From assembly GCF_001632365.1 (NCBI RefSeq), contig NW_024468512.1, positions 1,265,623 to 1,329,622 on the forward strand: 64,000 bases of DNA, given 5' to 3'. The position numbers were made by a program, and so were the translations under genes. Source of the stretch: Laetiporus sulphureus 93-53. Taxonomy: Eukaryota; Basidiomycota; Agaricomycetes; Polyporales; Laetiporaceae. This document shows, piece by piece, positions 42,901 to 56,131 of this stretch. A model generated the notes under the pieces. It saw only the letters and a program-made list of their open reading frames with translations. It searched no databases and was not told the DNA's origin. Positions within the stretch are counted from its first letter, which is position 1, and every line of letters begins with the position of its first letter.

Positions 42901-45068
42901 ATGGGCCTGACGATCGTTACATTGGCCCTCATCCTGGGCACGGTACTTGCAACTGTGTACTTCCGGCTATCCTCAAACAAGGACTCTTTACCATCTGGCC
43001 CTCCAGGGCATTGGCTGCTGGGCAATGCACCCTCTGGCCCTCAGTATGCACTGACTCACGATTGTTCGCCTCAGCATGGATTGACTTGTAGTCTTTCAGT
43101 GCATCCCGTCGTGTCGCTGAGCTCGTTGAGGCATATGGGCCCGTCATCACGCTGCGATATGGAATTCGCCTTGTATGTGTCGTCGGACGCTATGAGGTCA
43201 GGTGCAGTTACGGATAAGGCGTGTTCGCAACCTCACGTTTCCATGACCTGAACAGGCCGCTGTAGACATTCTTCAGAAGCATTCGCTAGAGACGTCAGAT
43301 CGACCACGGGCCATTGTGGCTAATGAGATTCTCTCAAAGGGCCTGCGCGTCCTGATGGTGCGGGCGGGCGATCGTCTGAAGAGAATAAGAAGGTACATGC
43401 ATAAATGTCTAGGAAGGACATCCGCAATTGCTGATTTTGCAGCAGAGCACTTCATGCATATCTCCAGCCCTCTGTAGCAGTGACGTATACGCCCATTCAG
43501 TACAGGTACGCGAAGAAATACATCGTGGACTGCTATCGCAAGCCGGACGAGCATCTTGAACATGCAAAGAGGTGCGAAAGTTTAATAATGGTTTCATGAT
43601 TTCTGCTAACACGACTCAGTTATGCGGCGAGCCTCGTTTTGACCATAGCCTATGGCAAGACAAGTCCGAGCTCATACTCGGATCCGGATGTGCGCGCGAT
43701 TAACAAATACCTGCAGCGTCTGACTGTTGCACTGAGGCCTGGAGCTTATCTCGTGGAATCCTTCCCATTCTTGAAGTATATACCCGGATATCTCTCTCAT
43801 TTCCACCGCTGGCAAAGGGAAGAGAATGCATTGTTTGCCAGCCAGCTTGAAGCTGTCAGAAGGAAGATGGTACAGCCCCCTCCATCCTGTCGCGGCTGTA
43901 TGGAAGATGAAATTTCTTTTTTGGATACGATAGGAAGCAGGAGAAGCAGAGTCATGTTTTGCTGCATATCTAATAGAGAATCAGGAGAGATTGGGCCTGT
44001 CCTATGACGAGATGGTTTACGTGGCAGGTGCGGTTTTCGGCGCAGGATCTGACACTGTGAGCTCTTGTACTTGCAATTTGCCTGTTGCTGGCGCTGAATT
44101 GCTTTTGTCAGACGGCCGCGGCGCTGGGCGTGGTGACAATGGCTGCAGCCTGCTACCCCGAAGCACAGAAGGCAGTGCAAGCTCAGTTGGATCAGGTCGT
44201 TGGTCGTGGTAGATGTGAGTACTGGATTTCTGTAAGTATAACGCGCTTGTTCATGGTTTCCATGCACCAGTGCCTTCTTTCGAGGATCAGGATATGCTAC
44301 CTGAAGTGACTGCCTTCGTGTTAGAATCGTTCCGATGGCGGCCTGTCAGTGTCGGAGGTTCGTCACTCGCTTGCTCATAGTAACATACGTCCCATAACCC
44401 ATAATCGTCTGTAGGATTCTCTCATCGGACGATGAAGGATGTTATCTGGGTATGTCTGAAATGTAATTTGGTCATGAGCTCTCTCCTAATTTCCCATTGC
44501 AAGAGAAACTATGTGATCCCAGCAGGTACAGAAATCGTCGGGAACCACTGGTGAACATTCCATCAAACACCTTCCATAGCGATCTTGTTGATCTTGTTTA
44601 GGGCTATATCGCGAGACCCGGAGGTATATCCGGACCCTGAGACCTTCAACCCGAGGCGTTGGCTAGATGGGCAGGGCAGGCTCAGAGACGACCTCAAATT
44701 TTTCAACTTCGGCTTCGGTCGTAGGTGAGAGTTGAATTTGCTCCGATGGTGTTAACAATGTTACGACGAGGAAACCTGCCAGGGTATGCATTGGACAGCA
44801 TGTCGCGAACAAGTACGTCGCTGCTACTGTCAGAAAAGCTATAAAATCTCACTACGTGTTGAGCAGCTCTCTTTTTATCAACACGGCCCTTATATTATGG
44901 GCATTCAGCATTACGCAGAATCCCTCCAAGCCGATCGATACGTTCGCATTCACAGATTCAGCCAACAGTCATCCCCTGCCGTTCTCAGTATCTTTGCAGC
45001 CGCGAGTTAAGAACCTTGAGGAGTTGCTTGGCATTACTGTGCATGTAGCATCGGTAGATTACTCTTGA
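42901..45068 (+). CDS. Cytochrome P450 monooxygenase
   Basis: P450s oxidise small lipophilic substrates at a haem-thiolate centre, here on the ER membrane. The ATG at 42901 gives a hydrophobic anchor (MGLTIVTLALILGTVLATVY) followed by LPSGPPGHWLLGN. Exons then give RVAELVEAYGPVITLRYGIR, NEILSKGLRVLMVRAGDRLK and PSVAVTYTPIQYR. The I-helix is YDEMVYVAGAVFGAGSDT, the ExxR motif is LESFRWRP, and the PERF-type block is FNPRRWLD. The haem-binding loop FNFGFGRRVCIGQHVA is only seen after joining across an intron between 44725 and 44786. A C-terminal FSVSLQPR block follows. More than ten introns are needed, and every signature motif survives, so the gene looks functional. Family number and substrate are not assignable by eye. 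Confidence 0.87.
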
Positions 45069-45208
45069 GAGTGCCGAATGAAGGAGGATTCGAGGCTCAT
45101 GTGCCCAGAGAGTTGCCTTATGTGGAGAAGTTTATAACAGCCACTTCGGCAAAGGGTGACTTCCCACGCCCCTTCAGTCTCAACTTCTTCAGTCTCAACT
45201 TCTTCCTA

Positions 45209-47613
45209 ATGTCCAGCAGAGCCGGTGGACTCTACGGAGGCATCCAGTTCTCCTCTGCGAAAGCATTTTCTTCTTCATCTGCTCCGCAAGAGAACGTCGC
45301 AGCACCTGTCACTGCCGCAATCATCGAGAAACCCCAGGTCTCGAGAGCGGCACCGGCAGATGATCGGTCGTCATCAGCTCCTGCAACGCAGAATGCAGCA
45401 GCGAGCCCCAGTGCAGCAGCTGAAGCAGGCGCCTCAGTGAAGGCTACAGCCGGTATCTTCCCCTCTTTCGCGGCCTTGCCAATGTAGAGCTCGTTATTCA
45501 CGAAATCATCGTTCATGCTATTTTCGCATCGCAATATCGGTTGCGCGGATGCTACCAGGATGGTCCGCCAGTCTCGCCTTTGCGCCAGTCCGTCGACATT
45601 CAGCACAAAAAGCCAAGGTTTCCGCCGTGCCACGGCTCCCTGTGGGTGCAGCGGTTACCGCTGCTCAAGCCGCGACCACCTCGCCTACCGCGGTAATCTC
45701 AAGCACTGCAGTTGTGTTCGCGCCACCGGCCTTGGTAGAACCCGCAAAGCCTGCAGAGTCTCAAAGCCAAGGGCAAGGATGGGGCAAGAAAGTCAAACCG
45801 CCTTCCATGATTCTGGATGAGGACATCAATGGATTCAAGGCGCGGCGGGGAGAGAAACGCAGCGGAGGCGGAAGGAAGAAGGGAAAGAAAGTATGTGGAT
45901 GATTGTGTCGCAGTTTTGTTTCCGATGATGAAATACGTTCTCAGAACAAACATGCGGCAGTCATCACAGTATGGGAACCCAACGAAGCGTATGATCCAAT
46001 GCGACCGAACGACTACAACGAATACAAAGTCTACAAGCGTAGGGAGCACGAAGAGCGCCGTGAACGCATGCTTGTTGAGAGGCAGCGTGTGGAGGAGCGC
46101 AAGAGATACCGTAGCAGTAGCTATTCCGACAGTTACGGCAGTGAATCTGAAGAGGAACGCCCTCGCAAAGCCGGTAGGCCTGCATTCCATGATGTAACGC
46201 ATCTTGCATTCGCCTCATCATTGGTTTGATCGCCCTAGGTCGGTATGACGACCATGAGGAAGAGGACTATGACCGACCCCGCGGGCTTGGTAGTGTGGCA
46301 CCATCCAATCCACCGCCGGCCCTTGTGGGCGTTAACCTCACCGGCGACGAGGCTTATCAGCGCCGTCTTGCCATGTCAGCTGGCTTCCGACCCGCATCTT
46401 CTCCAGTCCCTGTTGCAGCGCCAGCCCCGCACGTTGCACCGACTCCGACGTCCGCAGACAGGCGATCTCCTTCGTCTGTTACACCTCGTCTCCCGACAGA
46501 GGCCACAACTCCTACCCTGTCGGAGGATAGGGATGATGAAGACATTCCTGGCCTCGGTGGTTCTGGTTCTGTTAATGCCGCGGCACTGCCTGCAACCGCA
46601 CTCTCAGCAGCAGAGACTGGGGAGGAAGCATATCTGCGGCGTGTCGCCATGTCTCAGCCCCATCCAGCACCCAGTGCGCCTATACATCAGGATCCTGAAG
46701 AACATCCGCTGGCGTACAATCCTTTTGTCCCTCCATCTTCCGCGCCTCCGCCCCCGGCACCTATGCCGGTGCTTCCTGCAGGCTTCTCGGAAGAGAAGGT
46801 GCGCAGCAGTCGGGAGGCTGCAGCGGCTATCGCGGCAAAATTGAAAGCACTCGCACCTCCACCTGGGACATCTGAACCATCTGCACCTTCTGCTGGCAGC
46901 GTGACAGAATCAGAACCCGCATCTGAACAGAGGTGCATTATCATTTCAATCTGCAGGATCTGCTGTTACTGACAAGTCTTCTCTGACTAGACCGGATCCG
47001 CATGGGTTCGCCGCCCGCCTAATGGCTAAGTGGGGCCATAAGGAAGGTCAAGGTCTAGGTGCAGATGGAGGCGGCATTGTGCATGCGCTCACCGTAGAGC
47101 AAGTTACTGGAGGGAAAGGCAAGGGCAAAGGCAAAGGCAAGGAGGCCGGTGGTAAGGCGATAGGATCTGGGCCCAAGATGGGCAAGATTGTCAACTTGAA
47201 TGAGGATGCAAAGACCAGAGAAGACCGGGAGCGCTTTGGAGAGCCCAGTCGAGTTGTTGTACTCACGAACATGGTTGGTCTTGAGGATGTGGAAGACGAA
47301 GAGCTCAGAGATGAGATAGGTGAGTCAAAAGTTTCGTCGGCTTCTGGCATCGGGTTGACTATATATTATATTCATTTTAGGTGAAGAATGTTCGAAGAAT
47401 GGCACTGTCGAGCGAGTCGTCGTTCATCCTGTCTACCCGCCTCCTGAGAACCCCGAAGAAGCTGTCCGCATTTTCGTTTTGTTCGCAGGACCTGCTGGAG
47501 CTTGGAAGACGGTGAGAGAATTGGATGGGAGGTACTTCGGAGGTCGAAGTGTGCGAGCGCGCTACTTCCCTGAAGCTCAGTTCAACAAGTTTGCCTTTGA
47601 TATACCATTGTGA
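45209..47613 (+). CDS. SPF45/RBM17-type splicing factor (G-patch and RRM)
   Basis: SPF45 (DRT111 in plants) is a spliceosomal factor that helps choose 3' splice sites. The ATG at 45209 gives [20 protein letters not shown] long Ala/Ser/Pro-rich region follows, then the SPF45-type phrase [18 protein letters not shown] and [20 protein letters not shown]. Next come an Arg/Glu/Ser-rich stretch, two copies of a [12 protein letters not shown] / [12 protein letters not shown] phrase as in other SPF45 proteins, and a G-patch ([20 protein letters not shown]). The C-terminal UHM-type RRM reads [20 protein letters not shown] through [23 protein letters not shown] run follows the G-patch. It ends DIPL with the stop at 47611-47613. 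It lies 140 bp downstream of the P450 stop, on the same strand. Confidence 0.9.
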
Positions 47614-47915
47614 TGCGGCCGGATTAGTTCTTGAATGTGTTGTTGTATTGCGTTCCATCTCTCATCTAATACAAAACATCCTTTTCAAAGGTTTCAAACC
47701 CAGAACTCTCTCGATTCTTTGCCATTCCTACTGAGTACTTGGTAGGAGGAACGTCCTGTATTGTTGTCCGTACTTTACATTCAGACTTCACTCCTTGATT
47801 ACCGATGAATTTTGAGAATGCAGAAGGATAAGGACGGACGCAAAGCTGAAATACAACACATAACCACAGTCGGATCTCTTCCCCAACGAGCTCCATGTTC
47901 CCGCACACAAATCAT
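47614..47915. other. Intergenic, convergent 3' ends of SPF45 and SDH1
   Basis: This 302-bp gap between two stop codons should contain both 3' UTRs. No other feature is visible. Confidence 0.5.
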
Positions 47916-50560
<2,645 letters not shown>

Positions 50561-50836
50561 GTCGCTGGAGAAGACAGGCCCGACGCTGAAGACAACGACG
50601 AAGGAGAGAGACGAGGTCGAGCGAGTTCGCACCTTGATGCGAGAGCCTCGGTCACGAACGACCGAAATTCCCGTCCGTCTCCGATTCCACGTGATTTCCC
50701 CGCGTCGCGTGCGCGGCGGCCGCGAGTCTCGATCGGCCAATCAGGATCCTCCAATTATTACAGGTATATTGTCTCTAGGACGTACATCCATAGCACAAAC
50801 CAGAACACATGCACGCTACAGCGAGCATTATAGCAG

Positions 50837-53659
50837 TTACGACAAAGCTCCTAAAGGATCCTGCTGCACCGTGCGTGGAGCTTGATCGGGCGAAGTCGCT
50901 CGCTGCTGCTTGGACACGGGCGCAAGCGGAGAAAATGCGGACGTTGCGGGCTGTGGCCGCAGTGCCGTCGACGTCGGCGGAGGCACCCGAGGCAGCGTCG
51001 CAATGGGCGACTCGCGGCTGGAGAAGTCAGACCGAGTAAAGTTCCAGGGTGCGACGACCTTCGCATCCGCGTTTTGCCTGAGCGCGGAAGGGTTTGGTGG
51101 CAAAGACGAAGAAACGTGGAGCGATGGTTGGCTGGGAGAAGTGTGAATCGCAGAACGAGAAGGCGAGCCCGCCGTCATCTGGCGCAAGAGCGAATCCGTG
51201 GACCCGCGTGGACGATGAGAGGCAATCTGAACAGGCGAGGCTGTCGCGGCAGGCTGTGGCACCAATGGTGCTGCCCGCTGACGGTTCCTACTCTCCTCTT
51301 TCTCCTTCTCCTGCTGCTTCCTCAGCTCCTTCCTTCTCTTGAATTCTTCTTCACTAACCAAACGCTCTTCATCCACGTCTGTGACAGTACCCTTCAGAAC
51401 ATCCCGCACATACGCGAGGCACTCCACTGCCTCTCGTTTCCTATTCCGAACTGTTTTTTTCTGGTTCTCATCCCGAACGCTCTCCTCGTCTTGCAAAAGC
51501 GTGTCTACAATCCACGCAACCGAATCCCCAAGCCGTCTCTGAAGCGCGCGCCGATCGGAAACCTCACGCTCCACCTCAAAGCGCGAAGGATGCTCCCACA
51601 GCGACCGTTCAGAAGGAGGCCTTTCATCGACCAGAGGGTATGCCGCATAGGTGCTCTGCGGTGGCGAGAGGGGCAAGAGTCCAAGTGATGTAGTCAGATC
51701 TGGCAGATTCCGCTGGTGCATACAATCAGCCACGGGTTCCTCAGTAGACTTTGTTTCAACCGTACCTTTAGCTCGGAAACAGCATTCATGACAGTCTTGT
51801 TGATTCCAAGACTCTCACCACGTTCGAGCAAACCTCGAGCCCACGCCTCAGGCAGGCCCAAAGGCGTCGACTGCTGCCGCGCGTGATTAAGCCTGGAGAT
51901 AGGACCTCGCGAAGAGGCCCGAGTGCTAGAAGACGTTGAGAACGAACTCCGCTCGCCAGGACGAGACCTCCGCGTCGGAGGCGCTGGCGGTGGCTCGGGT
52001 ACCTCAACCGGGATATTCAGCATGTTCCTATTTTCATTAATGATGGACAGCCCTGTGGCGAGACCCGGCGACATCTGCAGTGTCAGAGCTTGTCGGAGTA
52101 GGAGATTCGCGCGATGGATAGTCAGTTTGTCAGAGCTAGATTGGGACAGTGAGGGAGGAGAAGGGTATCGCAGAAGGTAGGTCAGTTGACCGCTGTAGTC
52201 AGAGGGTATCACTGTACTTTGCTTAAGTGTTATGAAACAACGTGGCGCAGTGCAGTGGACGTACATTTATTGCGTATACGAATGAGCATTGCCACGCAAA
52301 TCCACTGGGCCAAGTCGAAGGTAGGGTCGCAAGCGAAGAGGCCGTCCCAAATTATCATAGAATCGTGCATGTCAAATTCGCGGGTAAATAATAAACGCAG
52401 CCAACGTCTGTTCATGCACCATGATCAATATTAAACCCTCTTTTCTCTCATAAGATCGCTTACATTCCGTAGATCTGCGGCTCGATTCCAGCATTCTGCA
52501 TGCTCTTCCACAGCTCTGGATCGACCGACTTCAGATAGATTGATTGGATCCGGTTGCATGCTTCGACGATCGGGGCAACGTAGGGCTTCAATGTGTTTCC
52601 TCCTGAGGATACGTTGAGCTGAACATGCGAAGCCAATGGCAGCTTCTCCGTCACCGTCTTGCTCTCCTGCCATTCATACCACCGGCCTACTCCTTTCATC
52701 ACAGACGCAAAGAGCATCCAAGCATCCGCAGCGACCCACGCGCGCGAACAAAACTCTTCAACATCCGAGTCATCTAGGTCAGCATTGCCTTCGTCTATGG
52801 AATCGAAGTCGACAGCGTAGTAGAGAGGAGCGAGAAGTTCGTGCATTCCTTGGCGGTAACCTATATCTGGATGCATGACTGAATAGATGTAGAGGATGTT
52901 TGTCAGTTGCGTCTGCACTTCGGCATCTCGGAAGTACCCAATGTCAGGGAACCTGTGGCACAGTAAGCTGATGCATACTGCATAAATCAAAACCACGTAC
53001 GTGCGCTCCACGTCTTGGAGGATAGTCTTGCGCAACTCAACAGATGCGAACCATTCTGTCCATGGGTTCTGATGTGCGCGTCACCTATCTGGAATAGTCC
53101 TGCAGAGCGGTGCCACATACCTGATCATCCAAACTCAATGGATTGTTCTTCTCAAGATCCTGTCGGGATTGTTGGATCCGAGGAGGCGAGGAGCCTGTTC
53201 CAGGAATAATCAGACCCTCCTCATAGCTCCCATCTGGTGCCCTCATCTTCTCCAGCAGCAATGCAGTATACTCCTTGCGGCCCGCTCTCAACGCTTCGAG
53301 AGGGGGCACGGCACCAACAACTGCCGGCGTCTGCAGCGGTTCGGCCTGCACAAGAAACAGCTGAAATCAGGTAGTTATCGTCGCGCCTCAGCGCCACCGT
53401 TACTGCAACAGACAGACGCGAGCACACCTTCCAAGCAAGACTCCGTCCGGGTACCCCAGGCGTATCGTCCGCAGCACAGAACAGACGACCACCGAGCGCA
53501 GCGTCCTTGATCTTGGACAGGCTGAGTGCGGAGTGGAATAGGTGGTCATATGCATCCCTGGTGCGACAAGAGGTTACGAGGCTAGACCTCTCAACCAAAC
53601 GTCAAGCGTAAGACAGACTTGATTTTCTGCACTTCGGGTCTAGTCCGTCGCTCAGCCAT
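50837..53659 (-). CDS. TBC-domain Rab GTPase-activating protein (TBC1D5-like)
   Basis: TBC proteins stimulate GTP hydrolysis by Rab GTPases in endosomal and autophagic traffic. The ATG at 53659 gives MAERRTRPEVQKIK. An exon then gives DAYDHLFHSALSLSKIKDAA and PGVPGRSLAWK. The TBC core follows: NPWTEWFASVELRKTILQDVER with the Arg finger (DVERTFPD), the Gln finger in MHPDIGYRQGMHELLAPLYY, and AWVAADAWMLFASVMKG. The end of the domain has WLRLLFTREFDMHDSMIIWD. The C-terminal half is a Pro/Ser-rich tail containing a charged coiled-coil-like stretch (EEEFKRRKELRKQQEKEKEE). Both catalytic fingers are intact. The insertion between the two halves of the TBC core and the long tail fit TBC1D5-like proteins rather than small Gyp proteins. 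The Rab target is unknown. Confidence 0.85.
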
Positions 53660-54078
53660 GTCGACCGGGGGGTTGTTATATCAGGAATATGACTATATAA
53701 TAGACAGCAGCAGGCGACGGCACTATGCGGAAGATATGTGGCAGTGCTGCCGAAGAGTGAGCTGGCCACGAGGAGGTTGCAGCGTATCGTCTGCCGTCGA
53801 AGTTGCTCGGCGCTAACTTTACGCGCTGGGGGAAGTTTCCGATCGAGATCGCTGATCGCATCGCAGATGGATCAGGCAATGGACACAGTGTGATTTTATA
53901 CCAACGACAGCGGCAGTACAACAAGACAATCTTGTAACATACAAAAAGAGAGTCAAGGGACTCAATATCGATTAGATCCGAGTCCGTTCAAATCAGCCAC
54001 TTTTCATCAGTACCTCAACGGAGCGCACGGGCCAGGGACAATGAACTTCGACTCCACCACGACGCCGCTATCAATCAA
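53660..54078. other. Intergenic between JmjC gene and TBC gene
   Basis: This 419-bp stretch has the TBC gene's upstream region and the JmjC gene's 3' flank. An AT-rich patch lies near 53690-53705. The 23 codons after the JmjC stop stay open and look protein-like (see findings). Confidence 0.4.
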
Positions 54079-55608
54079 TCAGAACCACATCGACACCGAG
54101 AAGCTCGTTTCTTCGCCACGCATCGCATGCCACCACCCCGGGGGGAAGAACAATAGGTCACCCGGCTCAAGCGTGACGCTCATCGCCCGTGGTACGACAT
54201 CTTTCCAGAACAGCGGCAGCGCACCGCCACCCGCATCGTCACGGCGCTGGAACACGTCCACTCGTGATGTGTTGCTCATGGATGGACTGGCGTTATTGGC
54301 AGCTGGATTGTGTGGCTGGTCCGACGTGCTCTCTGAAGGCGGTGGATAGGGATACATGGACGGTGTCACATCTGGCGGGGAAAGCCACACGGTTTTCCGG
54401 CCTACGACTTGAGCTGCTGTTCCTTGAGCGCGCATAGTGACAAATCAGGAAAAATTGGCATACCATAGAAGTTGTAATATGGATCCTGCATCAGATGCTA
54501 TATGAATGGTAGCTGACTATCCGGCGAAGAAAATGCTCACCGTGTGCGCTGGCGACACAGCGCCGCTGGGGCCCAGCCAAGCATTCAGTACGAGCTGGTC
54601 GTCATTTGCAGGTGCTACGTAACCAGGGAAGCCCGCAGGCGGGGGTAAAGAGGCGTAAGCGTAGTCAGGGATCAGAATGTCATTCCGCAATTTGGGGAAC
54701 TGCTTAAGTAGATTATGCTGTGCTAAATACAGCGGCTGCTGCCTTGTCTGGCCATCATCAGGCGTTTTCTGGTCAAGGGCATCCAAAAACGTATCCCACG
54801 GCATCAATGCTTGAGTCCAGTCATCTTGCCTGTAATCATTTCCAATCTCGACTGGGACCAGTCGCCCAGGACCAGCAACGTAGCGCAGATACTCCACGAA
54901 TTTCCACGGATGTTCATGCAGAGCGGGCCAATCTCGGATGTAACCCGGCAGGACGAAGGGAGACTGTGAGTATTGTTTGACGAACGCAGCCAGAGACGGT
55001 GGAGAGTCAAGTCGAGGGACAGAGCTTAAGGCACTCTCCAGAGTCATGAGAGGAGAGACGGAAACATCTCGAGAGTTTGGCGAAACTGCGTTAGCGACAA
55101 AGGCAATGTCCTCTACTCCCAGGCAATGAGATTGAATTTGCTCGATGATGTCGTAGATAATCTGTAGTCTTCTCTCCCCAGGAGCGCCTGCAATGATTAT
55201 TGCTTTATCCAGAGAAGCTATAGCAGATCTGGCCGCTTGACGGTCCAGAGTTTCTGCATATTCGCATAGGTTCACCAACGCTCGGAGAATGGATGCATCC
55301 GTGTACAATCGCCTCTGCAGTGACGAGTCTGCATGAGGAGCTGCAGACATGGCTTCGTACGCTTGCTGGATGAGATCGTCGAGATCCACCAATATGGACT
55401 CATTGTAGAGCTCCTCGTCCAAAAAGTGCGATGTGACGTGATCATACAGGCGTCTATAGTCTAAGTATGTTTAACCGAAAGATACGTCAGAATCGATGAT
55501 TGGGCGCGTTCTGCTGCTTGTCTCACCGGATGTCAAAATTTTTGAGCCATCTTTCAGTTCCTGGAGCACTTCGCCCACGAAGTACTGAGCAAATGACTTG
55601 ATGGACAT
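54079..55608 (-). CDS. JmjC-domain (cupin-like) Fe(II)/2-oxoglutarate oxygenase, JMJD5/KDM8-like
   Basis: Proteins of this group hydroxylate or otherwise modify protein side chains with Fe(II) and 2-oxoglutarate. Exon 1 (ATG at 55608) encodes MSIKSFAQYFVGEVLQELKD. Exon 2 starts YRRLYDHVTSHFLDEEL and encodes a helical N-terminal region with LYTDASILRALVNLCEYAET, then FVLPGYIRDWPALHEHPWKF. The core gives GRLVPVEIGNDY, YLAQHNLLKQFPKL and NAWLGPSGAVSPAHTDPYYN, where HTD supplies the first His and Asp of the iron triad. NFYAQVVGRKTVWLSPPD follows. The second His lies in GDLLFFPPGWWHAMRG, and the frame ends SFSVSMWF at 54079. The helical N-terminal region and cupin order resemble JMJD5/KDM8. The HxD...H triad is intact. 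Substrate unknown. Confidence 0.86.
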
Positions 55609-56131
55609 GATGAACGCCCATTAAAAAGGGTCTTGCCGAAAGCTGATGCACAAGATATGGACACACTGTGGTTGCGTCCGTGATCAAGTAAGCGAGGGTG
55701 AGTTTTGTGGACTCCGACGATCCGGCGGCCCGAGATTTTGGCCAAGATAAACACGAGATCTGCCGTACACGGATCTGATCAACGGTCTCGGCCGCACGTG
55801 GGCATACCGAGTGCGTGCAGTCCGGTGCCTCTGCAGAGATATTCCGCCCGCACTGCGGCACAAGACCCGTCCTAGGCTCTCGCCTGTGGGCTGGTGGCTG
55901 GATAGGCAGCACCGCCACAGAGGACGACGCAAAGAGCCGGTTGGTCACATGTGACAGGCGCTGTCGTAGATGACCGTAGAGGCGTCACGCGTGACGATGG
56001 CAATTTTCCGTCACAAGGGCAGGGTGATAAAAGGTGCAACGCGTCGCGGCGAGGAGCGTGAGAACGTCCCCGTATACTGCCTTCGATCCTCCTCACCGGC
56101 GCGTCCGGTCCGGCGCCACTTTCTATACAAT
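55609..56131. other. Divergent promoter region of JmjC gene and MOT1
   Basis: This 523-bp, fairly GC-rich gap separates divergent start codons. GATAAAAGG near 56026-56034 is a weak TATA-like match for MOT1, about 100 bp before its ATG. No other gene is visible. Confidence 0.45.

Noticed and set aside
43881..43998. Apparent stops in the middle of the P450 that suggested a pseudogene.
   Set aside because: A normal intron removes them and joins RRKM to EAGEAESCFAAYLIENQE in frame, so the gene is intact.
44725..44880. Haem loop seemed to lack its Cys (GFGRRNLPG in the unspliced reading).
   Set aside because: Choosing the acceptor CTGCCAG and a second small intron restores FGFGRRVCIGQHVAN, the normal loop.
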